Assembly (NCBI RefSeq): GCF_001428865.1
Contig: NZ_LMIV01000002.1
Coordinates: 566,903-630,902 of the forward strand
Direction of reading: 5' to 3'
DNA: 64,000 nt
DNA from: Sphingomonas sp. Root241
GTDB taxonomy: Bacteria; Pseudomonadota; Alphaproteobacteria; Sphingomonadales; Sphingomonadaceae
How positions within the stretch are numbered: the stretch's first letter is position 1; every line of letters begins with the position of its first letter. Of this stretch, positions 19,309 to 29,845 are shown one piece after another. The position numbers were made by a program, and so were the translations under genes. The notes below the pieces were generated by a model. The model did no database searches and was not told the DNA's origin. It was given only the letters and a program-made list of their open reading frames with translations.

Positions 19309-19751
19309 CGCCCATGCCGCTGACCCGCGACGAAGACATTCGCCAGTTGCTCGAAGAGACGCGCACGATCGCGATGATCGGCGCGTCGGACCGGCCGGAT
19401 CGGCCGAGCTACGGCGTGATGGCCTATCTCCAGAGCCGCGGCTACCGCGTGATCCCGGTCAACCCGCAGATCACCGGCGAGCATATCCACGGCGAATTCG
19501 TGTTCCGCGATCTCGCCCAGATCGGCGAACCCATCGACATGGTCGACATCTTCCGCCGCTCGATCGCGGCGGGCGAGGCGGTGGACGAGGCGATCGCGGC
19601 CGGGGCGAAATCGGTCTGGCTCCAGATCGGCGTGATCAACGAGGAAGCAGCCGCCCGCGCCGAGGCGGCGGGGCTCAAGGTGGTGATGGACCGCTGCCCC
19701 AAGATCGAGATACCCCGGCTCGGCGTACCGCGGGTCGGCGGCGCGCACTGA
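19305..19751 (+). CDS. CoA-binding protein (YccU family)
   Basis: A 148-residue single-domain Rossmann protein: [19 protein letters not shown] at the nucleotide-binding loop, [17 protein letters not shown], and [13 protein letters not shown]. These match the CoA_binding domain of succinyl-CoA synthetase alpha as a stand-alone YccU-type protein, function unknown. It overlaps mrp by four bases. A second ATG at 19314 is an alternative start. Confidence 0.9.
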   Translation: MTPMPLTRDEDIRQLLEETRTIAMIGASDRPDRPSYGVMAYLQSRGYRVIPVNPQITGEHIHGEFVFRDLAQIGEPIDMVDIFRRSIAAGEAVDEAIAAGAKSVWLQIGVINEEAAARAEAAGLKVVMDRCPKIEIPRLGVPRVGGAH

Positions 19752-19777
19752 GGTTTTTGAACAAACGCTCTTTCTTC

Positions 19778-19859
19778 CGTTCGCCCTGAGCCTGTCGAAG
19801 GGCGCCTATCCGCATGCGACTTGCCTGAGGCCGTGCTTCGACAGGCTCAGCACGAACGG
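19778..19859. repeat. intergenic inverted repeat, CTTGTCGAAG/CCTGTCGAAG family, copy 2
   Basis: Arms 19778-19804 and 19833-19859 are inverted copies (CGTTCG.CCTGAGCCTGTCGAAG versus its complement) around a 28-base centre. The element is related to 2061-2147, differing mainly by CCTGTCGAAG for CTTGTCGAAG. It lies between convergent genes (CoA-binding protein and kynU) and could serve as a terminator. Confidence 0.85.
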
Positions 19860-19875
19860 TGGAGTGGCGACACCT

Positions 19876-20985
19876 TCAGACCCGCTTCAACGCCCGGATC
19901 AGCCCCTCCAAATCACCGACATCCTGGTACAGCCCGAACCCGATCCGCAGCACGTCCCCGCGCACATCGACGATCACATCCTCCGCCTCGAGCTGCGCCT
20001 TCCACCGCGCCGCCTCGGGCGAACGCAATGCGACGAACCGCGCCGGCGATCCCGGATTGAGCAACTCCGCCTCCAGCGGCAGCTCCGCCAGCAGACGTTC
20101 TTTCAGCGCGCCCGCATGCGCCGCGATGTCGCCGGTGCCCAGCCTTTCCTGCCGCAGCATGTCGCGCACCGCGACGAACCGGTAGATCCCCGAGGGGTCG
20201 AAAGTCGCGCCGAGGAAGCGCCGCGCATCGGGCGCATAGCCCACGCTGCCCGGCGGCAGCGACAGATCGTCGAACTCGGCATACCAGCCGGTGGTCTCCG
20301 GCCGCGGACCGAACCCCGGCGGCGCGTGGAGGAACGCGCAGCCTTCGCCCGCCATCGCATATTTGTAGCCGCCGGCGAGATAGAACACCCGGTCCGCCAC
20401 TGCCGAAAGATCGGTCTCCAGCGCCATGAAGCCGTGATAGCCGTCGATCACCACCCACGGCCCTTCGGGACGCGCGAGTGCCGCCAATTCGGCCAGCCCG
20501 TCGAACACATGCCCGGTGCCGAATTGGACCTGGCTGACGAAGATCAGGTCATGCCCGCCCGAACCCGCGCGTTCGACCAGCGAACCGAGCGGCACCCGCT
20601 CGACCACTGCGCTGCCCGCCTCTTCCCACCGCGCACTCTGCCGCCGGAAGCTGTGGAATTCCCCGTCGCTGGTCAGGATGCGCAGCGGCCGCGGGGGCAG
20701 TGCGGAGGCGATCCGCAGCAACAGTTCGTGCGTATTGGGCGCGAACACGATCGTCGAAGAATCGGGCAGCCCCAGCTCGGCGGCGACATGGCCCTGCGCC
20801 GCGGGCCAGATCTCGCCCATCACCCGCTCCCATTTGCGGTCGGCGAGGCGCACCCCGTCCTCCCATGCGGCAAGCTGGCCGACATAAGAGGCATCGGGCC
20901 ACAAATGGTGCGAATGCGCGGCGAAGTGCAGCCGTTCGGGCGCCGCGGCGATCGCCCGCTGGAACAGGCGCTTGTACGATCTCAC
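19876..20985 (-). CDS. kynU: kynureninase-like PLP enzyme (class V aminotransferase fold)
   Basis: A 369-residue aminotransferase class-V protein: HFAAHSHHLWPD near the N-terminus, DSSTIVFAPNTHELLLRI, VDGYHGFMAL-type Asp loop (here VIDGYHGF), the PLP lysine in LAGGYKYAMAGEG, and FDPSGIYRFVA. Kynureninase cleaves kynurenine to anthranilate and alanine. Its coupling to tryptophan 2,3-dioxygenase strongly supports the assignment. The start is GTG at 20985, sharing bases with the kynA TGA (GTGA, four-base overlap); the longer open frame runs inside kynA. It is shorter than classical KynU (~415 aa), so a related class-V enzyme is possible. Confidence 0.85.
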   Translation of the reverse strand: MRSYKRLFQRAIAAAPERLHFAAHSHHLWPDASYVGQLAAWEDGVRLADRKWERVMGEIWPAAQGHVAAELGLPDSSTIVFAPNTHELLLRIASALPPRPLRILTSDGEFHSFRRQSARWEEAGSAVVERVPLGSLVERAGSGGHDLIFVSQVQFGTGHVFDGLAELAALARPEGPWVVIDGYHGFMALETDLSAVADRVFYLAGGYKYAMAGEGCAFLHAPPGFGPRPETTGWYAEFDDLSLPPGSVGYAPDARRFLGATFDPSGIYRFVAVRDMLRQERLGTGDIAAHAGALKERLLAELPLEAELLNPGSPARFVALRSPEAARWKAQLEAEDVIVDVRGDVLRIGFGLYQDVGDLEGLIRALKRV

Positions 20986-21746
20986 AGGTCGGTGCGGAGC
21001 GACCACAGCTCCGGAAAGGCGCGCTTGACGAGCGTCGATTCGAGATAGGGCACGCCCGCGGTGCCGCCGGTGCCCCTCTTGCCGCCGATCACTCGGCTGA
21101 CGGTGAGCACATGCTTGTGCCGCCACGTCGCCAGCGCATCGTCGATATCGACCAGTTTCTCGGCGAGCTGATACAGATCCCAATGCGTCGTCGGATCGCG
21201 ATAGACCACCGTCCAGGCCTCGCGGACCGCATCGCTGGGCTCGTATTTCTCGGGCCAGTTGCGCGTCAGGGCTTCGGCAGGAACATCGAATCCGGCGCGT
21301 GCGAGCGCGGCATTAGCATCGTCCCACAAGCTCGGCTGCGCGGCGAATTCGGTAGTCAGCGGCCCCGGCACGCCGCCGCCGCGCACGCCCAGCAAGGTCT
21401 CAACCGCGCGGAACTGGTCCGACTGGAAGCCCGAGCTCGGGCCGAGCACTTCGCGGAAGTGCGTGTAATCGGACGGCGTCATCGTCGCGAGCACGTCCCA
21501 GCTCAAGGTCATCACCGCCTGTATCCGGCTCACCCGGGCAAGCCCCTTATAGGCCTCGATCAGCCGCCCCTCGCGCACCAGCGCCTTGGCCGGCAACAAC
21601 TCGGCGATCATCTGCTTGAGCCACAGTTCCTTGGTCTGGTGGATGATGATGAACAGCAATTCGTCATGCCGGTCCGACAGCGGATGCTGGGCAGTGAGAA
21701 GCCGGTCGAGCGCGAGATAGCGCCCATAGGTCATGCTTTCGGTCAT
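20982..21746 (-). CDS. kynA: tryptophan 2,3-dioxygenase
   Basis: A 254-residue haem dioxygenase that opens the indole ring of tryptophan to give N-formylkynurenine. Signature blocks: MTYGRYLALDRLL, DELLFIIIHQTKELWLKQ (~29-46), LGPSSGFQSDQFR (~100-112) and WRHKHVLTVSRVIGGKRGTGGTAG at the C-terminal haem/substrate region (the His in HKHV is the expected haem ligand). ATG at 21746 has AGAAGG upstream; the longer frame reads through repeat DNA and is rejected. First gene of a kynA-kynU operon; no kynurenine formamidase gene is visible in the window. Confidence 0.95.
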   Translation of the reverse strand: MTESMTYGRYLALDRLLTAQHPLSDRHDELLFIIIHQTKELWLKQMIAELLPAKALVREGRLIEAYKGLARVSRIQAVMTLSWDVLATMTPSDYTHFREVLGPSSGFQSDQFRAVETLLGVRGGGVPGPLTTEFAAQPSLWDDANAALARAGFDVPAEALTRNWPEKYEPSDAVREAWTVVYRDPTTHWDLYQLAEKLVDIDDALATWRHKHVLTVSRVIGGKRGTGGTAGVPYLESTLVKRAFPELWSLRTDL

Positions 21747-21775
21747 GCTGCCTTCTAGGGAATTTTCATGGCAGT

Positions 21776-21885
21776 CGTCATCCCCGCGAAAGCGGGGACC
21801 CATCTCCCGGACTATCCAGCTGATGCTACCGGTCTGGCTCGTTGCTGCCGCAGGAGATGGCCCCCCGCTTTCGCGGGAGTGACGG
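21776..21885. repeat. intergenic inverted repeat with CCCCGCGAAAGCGGGG stems
   Basis: The 325-base gap 21747-22071 between kynA and dapD holds no gene. Arms 21776-21808 (CGTCATCCCCGCGAAAGCGG...) and 21853-21885 are inverted copies, and each arm contains its own hairpin (CCCCGCGAAAGCGGGG and CCCCGCTTTCGCGGG). The structure would form a cruciform or a two-hairpin RNA. This family is widespread in sphingomonads. It may supply transcription termination downstream of dapD. Confidence 0.85.
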
Positions 21886-21900
21886 GAAGGGAATGGCGTA

Positions 21901-21951
21901 GGCTTCCAATGTAGGATTTCATGTGGGACGTTCGTCGCACGCGCTCTTTGA
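21901..21951 (+). other. conserved intergenic motif, copy A (GGCTTCCAATGTAGGATTTC) with boxA-like CGCTCTTTGA
   Basis: A 20-base block at 21901-21920 matches two other intergenic sites (33700-33719, and 58879-58898 on the other strand) with 18-19/20 identity. Twenty-one bases later comes CGCTCTTTGA (21942-21951), which resembles the rRNA antitermination boxA. The motif is read towards the 3' end of dapD (stop at 22072), antisense to it. It is outside coding sequence. Function unknown; an RNA element or small RNA is possible. Confidence 0.5.
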
Positions 21952-22071
21952 ATCCGTTGAAAATCTCCAACAGAATTGCGCATCATAATTGCGTGGTGGC
22001 GTAACTTTATTCCCGATTCGCCGTGCAAACAGTGAAAGTTGACAGCGATACGGAGCGGAAGCGCCGCCGAA

Positions 22072-22893
<822 letters not shown>

Positions 22894-22894
22894 G

Positions 22895-23557
22895 TCAATC
22901 CTCCAAAATTTCGTGCAGCCATTGGCCGAGATCGGTCACGGTATAGTCGATGAAGCTGCGGTCCGCGTCCGGCGTCTGCTCGGATCCGTTGTCGATCCAC
23001 ACCGTGGTCATTCCGATCGCCTTGGCGGGCTTCAGGTTGCGCGCCATGTCCTCGACGAACAGCGATTCCCGCGGGTCCAGCCCATAGGCGTCGCACAGCC
23101 CCTGATAGGCCGAAGGATCGGGCTTGGGGCGATACTGCGTCGCGTGGATGTCGTGGATCGCCTCGAAGGTCTCGCCGAGGCCAAGCCGGTCGAGCACCTT
23201 TCCCGCATAAGGCGCATCGCCGTTGGTGAAGACCAGTTTGCGCCCCGGCAGCCGCGCCAGCGCCTCGATCAGCGCCTCGTTGCGCTCCAGCACGTCCATG
23301 TCGACGTCGTGCACATCGGCCAGGTAATGGTGCGGATCGACGCCGTGCTCCGCCATCAGCCCCGAAAGCGTGGTGCCGTGCGCGTGGAAATAGCCCTTCT
23401 GGATGCGGTGCGCTTCGTCCGCATCGCAATTCAGCAGCGTCCGCACATATTCGCCGATCCGCGCGTCTATCATAGTGAACAGGTTAGCACTTACCGGATA
23501 GAGCGTGTTGTCCAGATCGAAGATCCAGTTGCGGATATGGGAGAGCGCGGGAAGCAT
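22895..23557 (-). CDS. HAD-family pyrimidine 5'-nucleotidase (SDT1-like)
   Basis: A 220-residue HAD hydrolase of the pyrimidine 5'-nucleotidase subfamily. The nucleophile motif is [10 protein letters not shown] (~12-21), motif II VFTNGD (~109-114), the motif III lysine lies in RPKPDPSAY (~142-150), and motif IV is LFVEDMARN (~165-173). It dephosphorylates UMP/CMP-like nucleotides in the family's characterised members. It is transcribed just ahead of dapD, an association often seen in alphaproteobacteria, without a clear metabolic link. It starts back-to-back with the S8 protease region. Confidence 0.9.
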   Translation of the reverse strand: MLPALSHIRNWIFDLDNTLYPVSANLFTMIDARIGEYVRTLLNCDADEAHRIQKGYFHAHGTTLSGLMAEHGVDPHHYLADVHDVDMDVLERNEALIEALARLPGRKLVFTNGDAPYAGKVLDRLGLGETFEAIHDIHATQYRPKPDPSAYQGLCDAYGLDPRESLFVEDMARNLKPAKAIGMTTVWIDNGSEQTPDADRSFIDYTVTDLGQWLHEILED

Positions 23558-23681
23558 CGGAACGGGGCTCTACGGAGTGGACGCGAACGCCGCAAGGCGG
23601 CAGGGACGATTGGCATTAAGCTACGGTAAAGGCTGCGAAACATATCTGCACCATTGTGCATCTCCAACTGGGATCAACAGG

Positions 23682-26057
23682 ATGCGGGCGGGATTTCATG
23701 CGCGATTGATGCGAAGCGCGGCGATGAGCGGCTTCCTCGCGCTTGCCGCCTGCGGCGGAGGCGGTAGCGGCGGCGGCGGAGTCAATCCGATCCCGGCGCC
23801 GGCGCCCGCGCCGACACCCGCACCGGTACCGACGCCGACTCCCACGCCCGTACCCACGCCTACGCCGACACCTGGCGTGAACTACGACACCGCCGAATAT
23901 CGCGCGACGATCGGCGCGGTCTCGATGAATGCGCTCACTGCCTACAGCCATGGCGGCACGGGCGCGGGCATCCGCGTCGGCGTGATCGACAGCGGCATCG
24001 ACTTGCAGAGCGCCGAATTCGGCGATTGCTCGGGCGGGATCGGCACGGGTTCGTGCCGCATCGCCGGCGCGTCGATCGCCGCCGCCGGCAACGGCACGAT
24101 CGACGACGAGGGCGGGCATGGCACTGCGGTGGCCTTCACCATCGCCGGGCGCCGCAACGATGCCGGCACCCACGGCGTCGCGTTCGACGCGCAGCTCATC
24201 GTCGCACGCGCCGACACGCCGGGCAGCTGCGCTACCGAGAAAGCCAGCGATCCCGACAGCGGCTGCAGCTTCGGCGACAATGCGATCGCGCTGGGGCTCG
24301 ACGCGGCCCGTACCGGCGGCGCGCGCGTCGTCAACATCTCGCTGGGCGGGGATCCGCCCAATGCGCGGCTGCTCCAGGCGATCGGCGACGCCACGGCGGC
24401 GGGGATCGTCATCGTGATCTCGGCCGGCAATGATGGCGACAAGCCCGAAGGCGTGAACCCCGATCCTTTTGCCGGGGGCGCCGCCGCAAGCGCAGGCGCG
24501 CGCGGACTGGTGATCATCGCCGGCTCGGTTGGTACCGCCGATCAGATCTCGACCTTCAGCAACCGCGCGGGCACCGGCGCGAACGCCTATCTCGCGGCGG
24601 TCGGCGAGCGCGTGCGCGCGCCGGACCAGACCAACACGGCGATGCTCTGGTCGGGCACGTCCTTCTCGGCGCCGCAGATAGCGGGCGCGGTCGCCTTGCT
24701 CGCACAGGCGTTTCCGAACCTCACCGGCGCGCAGATCGTCCAGCTCCTTTATGCAACCGCGCGCGACGTCGGGGCGGCGGGCATCGACCCGGTCTATGGC
24801 CGCGGCGTGCTCGACCTCACGCGCGCCTTCCAGCCGGTCGGCACGACGTCGCTCGCCGGATCGACCGGCGCGGTCTCTACCGGCGTCAACGGCGCGCTCT
24901 CGACGCCGATGGGCGACGCCAGGCAGGGGGCACTCGGCGCGGTGGTGCTCGATTCGTTCGATCGCGCCTTCGCGACCGAGCTCGCGCGCTCGATCGTCCG
25001 CCAGGGCCCGGCGCGCCGGCTGCCTGCCCTGATGGCGACGCGCCAGCGCAGTTTCTCGGCCGGCATGCGCGATCTCAGCGTCGCAGTGTCGCTGGTGCCG
25101 ACGCGCGACACGATCCGGATCGAGCGGCTCGGCATCGGCACGCGCGATGCCGGCGTGGCGCGGATGCTCGCCGCCACGGTCAGCGGCAGGCTGGGCAGTA
25201 CGGCGCAATTCGCGATCGGCGCGTCGGAAAGCGGCAACACGCTCACCGCGCGGCTCGCCGGGCGCGACGAACCCGCCTTCCTGGTCGCGCGCGATCCGCT
25301 GCACAGCGCCGGGTTCGACGTCGATGTGCGCGGTTCGGTCGCGGTACGCCAGTCGCTCGGGCGGTGGGGCGTCAGCCTCGCGCAGGAGCAGGGCCAGGTG
25401 CTCAGCCGCCGTGACACCCAGTTCGCGGCACTCCGCTGGGATCCGCAGCGTTCGGGCTATTGGCGCACCACGCTCGGCCTCGACCGCAGCTTCGGCAATC
25501 TGCGTGCGGGGCTGTCGCTGACCCGGCTCAGCGAGCGCGACACCGTGCTCGGCGCGCGCTTCAGCGGCGGGCTGGGCGCGGCGCGCGCAGACAGCAATTT
25601 CGTCGATCTCGGGCTGCGCTACGACATGGGTGAAGGCTGGTCGCTCGGCGGCTCGATGCGGCAGGGCTGGACCAGTGCGAAGCTGCGTCAGGGCGTCCAG
25701 GGCAGCGGTCTCATTCGCACCAACGCCTTCGCCGCCGATATCGGCAAGGACGGGGTCTTCGGCTCCGCCGACAGCTTCGGCCTCCGCATCGCCCAGCCGC
25801 TTCGCGTCGCGCGCGGCGGGATCCATATCGCGCTTCCCGCCGACTGGGATTACTCGACCATGGCGGTCAGCGCGTGGGACCGGGGCCTCATCAATCTCGC
25901 ACCGGAGGGGCGGGAGATCGACTATGAGCTGCGTTATTCCTGGCCGCTGCTGGGGGGCGATGTGAGCAGCAATTTGTTCCTGCGCCGCAACCCGGGCAAT
26001 TACGCCTCCTTCCCGAGCGACAAGGGCGGCGCGGTGCGGCTGACTTTGGGGTTCTGA
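23682..26057 (+). CDS. S8 (subtilisin) serine protease with autotransporter barrel, lipoprotein-type signal
   Basis: A 791-residue predicted autotransporter. The signal region ends in a lipobox LAAC (C24), followed by a Gly-run and a Pro/Thr/Ala linker (~34-64, PTP repeats). The subtilisin domain (~75-390) shows D103 (VGVIDSGID), H146 (EGGHGTAV), oxyanion N250 (SAGNDG) and S327 (GTSFSAP). The C-terminal ~280 residues resemble an autotransporter beta-barrel with amphipathic strands and a terminal aromatic (VRLTLGF). The protease is probably exposed on or released from the cell surface. ATG 23682 is chosen since it opens directly into the signal sequence; 23709 is an alternative. Longer upstream readings overlap the divergent phosphatase. 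Confidence 0.9.
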   Translation: MRAGFHARLMRSAAMSGFLALAACGGGGSGGGGVNPIPAPAPAPTPAPVPTPTPTPVPTPTPTPGVNYDTAEYRATIGAVSMNALTAYSHGGTGAGIRVGVIDSGIDLQSAEFGDCSGGIGTGSCRIAGASIAAAGNGTIDDEGGHGTAVAFTIAGRRNDAGTHGVAFDAQLIVARADTPGSCATEKASDPDSGCSFGDNAIALGLDAARTGGARVVNISLGGDPPNARLLQAIGDATAAGIVIVISAGNDGDKPEGVNPDPFAGGAAASAGARGLVIIAGSVGTADQISTFSNRAGTGANAYLAAVGERVRAPDQTNTAMLWSGTSFSAPQIAGAVALLAQAFPNLTGAQIVQLLYATARDVGAAGIDPVYGRGVLDLTRAFQPVGTTSLAGSTGAVSTGVNGALSTPMGDARQGALGAVVLDSFDRAFATELARSIVRQGPARRLPALMATRQRSFSAGMRDLSVAVSLVPTRDTIRIERLGIGTRDAGVARMLAATVSGRLGSTAQFAIGASESGNTLTARLAGRDEPAFLVARDPLHSAGFDVDVRGSVAVRQSLGRWGVSLAQEQGQVLSRRDTQFAALRWDPQRSGYWRTTLGLDRSFGNLRAGLSLTRLSERDTVLGARFSGGLGAARADSNFVDLGLRYDMGEGWSLGGSMRQGWTSAKLRQGVQGSGLIRTNAFAADIGKDGVFGSADSFGLRIAQPLRVARGGIHIALPADWDYSTMAVSAWDRGLINLAPEGREIDYELRYSWPLLGGDVSSNLFLRRNPGNYASFPSDKGGAVRLTLGF

Positions 26058-26125
26058 GAAGCTTCGCGGCCTGAAAGCAAAGCTTCGGGTGGCGCTCGGG
26101 CGGGGTGCGCCCCATCTCCGCTCCC

Positions 26126-27113
<988 letters not shown>

Positions 27114-27115
<2 letters not shown>

Positions 27116-27250
27116 ATCCTCCCTCGCGAAGCGGGGGAGGGGGACCAGCGAAGCTGGTGGAGGGGGCCTCTCCGCGAGCTATGTACTTGCGGCCACGCCC
27201 CCTCCGTCACGCTACGCGCGCCACCTCCCCCGCTTCGCGAGGGAGGATTT
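27114..27250. repeat. long intergenic inverted repeat, AATCCTCCCTCGCGAAGCGGGGGAGG family
   Basis: Arms 27114-27167 and 27196-27250 are inverted copies over ~54 bases around a ~28-base centre. Nested short hairpins are present (CCTCCCTCGCGAAGCGGGGGAGG; ACCAGCGAAGCTGGT). It begins at the LLM oxidoreductase stop codon and ends 16 bases before the histidine kinase stop, so it lies between convergent genes and can terminate both. It shares its core with 10919-10954 and 33579-33604. Confidence 0.9.
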
Positions 27251-27266
27251 CTATTTCCCCAGAGGC

Positions 27267-28721
27267 TCAGCTCGCCGCCGGTAGCCGCAGGCGCACGAGC
27301 AGTCCGCCGAGATCGTCGCTCTCCTCGAGGCTGACGGTGCCGTCGTAGATCTCCGCGACGTCGCGGACGATGGCGAGGCCGAGCCCGGTGCCGGGCTTGC
27401 CGCTGTCGAGCCGGACGCCGCGGTCGAAGATGCGGATGCGGTCCGCTTCCGGGATACCGCGGCCGTCATCCTCGACGATGATCTCGACAAATCCCGCCTG
27501 CACGCCCGCGGTGATGAACACGCTGCCCCCGCCATATTTGGCGGCGTTCTCGACCAAATTGCCGAGGATCTCGTCGAGATCCTGCCGCTCGATATGCGCG
27601 ATCAGGTCCTTCTGGCCGTCCACGTCGATGCGGACATTGGGATAGAGCCGCGCCACCGCGCGCTCGACCGCCTCGATCGACGGCCAGACCTGCGCACGGC
27701 TATGCGCGCTGCCGCGGCGGCCGACGGCGCGGGCGCGGGCGAGGTGGTGGTCGATCTGGCGGCGCATCGTCCGCGCCTCGCGGATCACCGTGGGGGCAAG
27801 GTCCTCCTGTCCCGCCGCGGCGGCGTTCATGATCACGCTGAGAGGGGTCTTGAGCGCGTGGGCGAGATTGCCGGCATGTCGCCGGGCCTCCTCCGCCTGG
27901 CGATCGTTATGCTCGACCAGTGCGTTCAATTCCTCAACCATCGGCGCGATTTCGGCGGGCATGCGGTCCTCGATCCGCTTCGATTTGCCCGCGCGCAGCC
28001 GCGCGATCTCCTTGCGCACTTTCCGCAGCGGCAGCAGGCCGTACCAGGTCTGCAGCCCGACCATCGCGATCAGCCCGAGCCCGAGCAGCACGAAGCTGCG
28101 CACCAGGGTCCGCCGCAAGGTCGCGATCTGCGCGTCGAGCCCGTCGCGGCTCTGCGCCACCTGGAATTTCCAGCGGACCGGCGATCCGGGGAGTTTGATG
28201 TCGCGTTCGGCGATCCGCAGCATCTGGTTGCTGGGATCGTTGGGGTCGCGGTCGGGACGCGGCGTTTTGTCGACGAATTCGTCGCTGTCGTAGATGTGGA
28301 GCTCGCGGTCGTCGTGGCGCTGGTTGACGCGCAGCTTGCGGTCCCAGAGCGACCGCGAGGGAAAGGGCTCGAACCCCTTGCCGCTGATCTGCCAGTAAGC
28401 ACCCGAACCGGGTTCGAGAAAACGCTGATCCGCCAATTCGCGATTCAGGATGACTTGCCCCAGCGAGTCCAGTTCGGCGGAGACGATCATCGACGTCAGC
28501 AGATAATCGAGCTGCTCGTCGAAATTGCGCGTGAGCGCATCGGTGAGGATGCGGTTGAGACCGACGCCCCCGCCGACCAGCAGCACGAAGATCCATGCCG
28601 CCGCGATCAGGATCATCCGCCGGCTCACCGAGCCGCGCGCGCGCACATAGTGGCGCGGCTGGGGCTCGGGCGCCGCCTCGACGCTCACCGGGGACGGGGC
28701 ATTGTCCCCTTCGGGCTCCAT
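27267..28721 (-). CDS. sensor histidine kinase (PhoQ/OmpR-partner type)
   Basis: A 484-residue two-pass membrane kinase: a cytoplasmic N-terminal tail, TM1 ~35-53 (ILIAAAWIFVLLVGGGVGL), a periplasmic sensor ~55-185, TM2 ~190-210, then HAMP-like linker, HisKA with the phospho-acceptor in NLAHALKTPLS (~290-298), N-box NLVENAAKYG, G1 VEDDGRGIPEADRIRIFDRGVR, and GTGLGLAIV. Its ligand is not predictable. It is preceded by a response regulator one base upstream (28723) and by a PepSY gene, forming one unit. Confidence 0.93.
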   Translation of the reverse strand: MEPEGDNAPSPVSVEAAPEPQPRHYVRARGSVSRRMILIAAAWIFVLLVGGGVGLNRILTDALTRNFDEQLDYLLTSMIVSAELDSLGQVILNRELADQRFLEPGSGAYWQISGKGFEPFPSRSLWDRKLRVNQRHDDRELHIYDSDEFVDKTPRPDRDPNDPSNQMLRIAERDIKLPGSPVRWKFQVAQSRDGLDAQIATLRRTLVRSFVLLGLGLIAMVGLQTWYGLLPLRKVRKEIARLRAGKSKRIEDRMPAEIAPMVEELNALVEHNDRQAEEARRHAGNLAHALKTPLSVIMNAAAAGQEDLAPTVIREARTMRRQIDHHLARARAVGRRGSAHSRAQVWPSIEAVERAVARLYPNVRIDVDGQKDLIAHIERQDLDEILGNLVENAAKYGGGSVFITAGVQAGFVEIIVEDDGRGIPEADRIRIFDRGVRLDSGKPGTGLGLAIVRDVAEIYDGTVSLEESDDLGGLLVRLRLPAAS

Positions 28722-28722
28722 C

Positions 28723-29391
28723 TCAGGCGTCCGCGGGTTCCTCGAGGCTGTAGCCCAGCCCCCGGATAGTGGTGATCACGTCGGCGCCCAATTTCTTGCG
28801 GATGCGCGTCACGAACACTTCGATCGTGTTCGAATCGCGGTCGAAATCCTGATCGTAGATATGCTCGATCAATTCGGTGCGGCTGACCACCTTGCCCTTG
28901 TGATGGAGCAGATAGCTGAGCAATTTATATTCCTGCGCGGTGAGCTTGACCGGCTCGCCCGCCTTGGTGACCTTGCCCGAGCGCGTGTCGAGGCGGATGT
29001 CGCCGGCGATCAGCTCTGCGGACGCATTGCCCGAGGCGCGGCGGATCAGCGCGCGGAGGCGGGCGATCAGTTCCTCGGTCTGGAAGGGCTTGGCGACATA
29101 ATCGTCGGCGCCGGCATCGAGCCCGGCCACCTTGTCCGACCAGCTGTCGCGCGCGGTCAGCACCAGCACCGGCGTGGTCTTGCCCTCCTTGCGCCAGCGA
29201 TCGAGCACGGTCAGCCCGTCGATCTCGGGCAGGCCGAGGTCGAGGATCACCGCGTCATATTGCTCGGTCGAGCCGAGGAAATGCCCCTCCTCGCCATCGG
29301 TGGCGAGATCGACCGCATAGCCCGCGCCTTCCAGCGCGTTGCGGAGCTGCTGTCCGAGATTGGGTTCGTCCTCGACGATCAAAAGTCGCAT
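28723..29391 (-). CDS. OmpR/PhoP-family response regulator
   Basis: A 222-residue regulator. The receiver domain (~1-115) has MRLLIVEDEPNLG acidic pocket, phospho-Asp in AVILDLGLPEIDG (~D51) and conserved Lys in YVAKPFQTEEL (~K101). A winged-helix C-terminal domain (~128-222) carries KLTAQEYKLLSYLLHHKG and SNTIEVFVTRIRKKLG, typical of OmpR/PhoB. It regulates transcription in response to the adjacent kinase. Confidence 0.95.
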   Translation of the reverse strand: MRLLIVEDEPNLGQQLRNALEGAGYAVDLATDGEEGHFLGSTEQYDAVILDLGLPEIDGLTVLDRWRKEGKTTPVLVLTARDSWSDKVAGLDAGADDYVAKPFQTEELIARLRALIRRASGNASAELIAGDIRLDTRSGKVTKAGEPVKLTAQEYKLLSYLLHHKGKVVSRTELIEHIYDQDFDRDSNTIEVFVTRIRKKLGADVITTIRGLGYSLEEPADA

Positions 29392-29426
29392 GCTCTAATC
29401 CCTGTGCTCGCGCCCGTAGCCGGCGC

Positions 29427-29753
29427 TCAATTGCCCGTGCGTCGAATGATGTTGCCCGTCCGTCCGTCGGCATCCACCCAGATCACCGATCCATTGCGCA
29501 GGAACTTGAGCGTGTAAATGTCCGTGCCGGGATCGTAATCGAATCCGAGATATTGCGCCCCGGGAACGCGGGGGATCACCCGGCGCTCGATCTCGCGGAC
29601 CGGAAGGTTCTGGCCTCTCTGCCGGCGCTGGTTGGCGGCCTCCTGATTGCTGTCCTGCCCGATCGAAAGGACGCGCGCGTCGGCGCTCCCGACGAGCGAG
29701 AGGCCTGCCAGGCACGCGCATAAAACCGGTTTCGCCAGCATCTTCATCCGCAT
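29427..29753 (-). CDS. PepSY-like periplasmic protein
   Basis: A ~108-residue secreted protein: signal peptide KMLAKPVLCACLAGLSLVGSADA, then a basic Gln/Arg-rich stretch and a small domain with VREIERRVIPRVPGAQYLGFDYDPGTDIYTLKFLRNG (seen in pieces) and VIWVDADGRTGNII. The last part fits the PepSY fold (VYEVKVL...G....V.VDA.TG.V). PepSY proteins often sit beside PhoPQ-like systems and may sense or inhibit. Start uncertain among ATGs at 29789, 29771 and 29753; the last opens the signal peptide. It is 35 bases ahead of the response regulator. Confidence 0.75.
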   Translation of the reverse strand: MRMKMLAKPVLCACLAGLSLVGSADARVLSIGQDSNQEAANQRRQRGQNLPVREIERRVIPRVPGAQYLGFDYDPGTDIYTLKFLRNGSVIWVDADGRTGNIIRRTGN

Positions 29754-29845
29754 GGCATAGGGTCCGGCCATTGAATAGCCCCTGAACACGCATGTCAGCC
29801 GCGTGTAACTTGCAGCGGGCGTGCGGGCCCCCTAGGTGGCCCGCC

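Noticed and set aside
23820..23875. PTP/CCGAC-like short tandem repeats as a CRISPR or minisatellite
   Set aside because: They encode the Pro/Thr linker of the S8 protease in frame and have no spacers.
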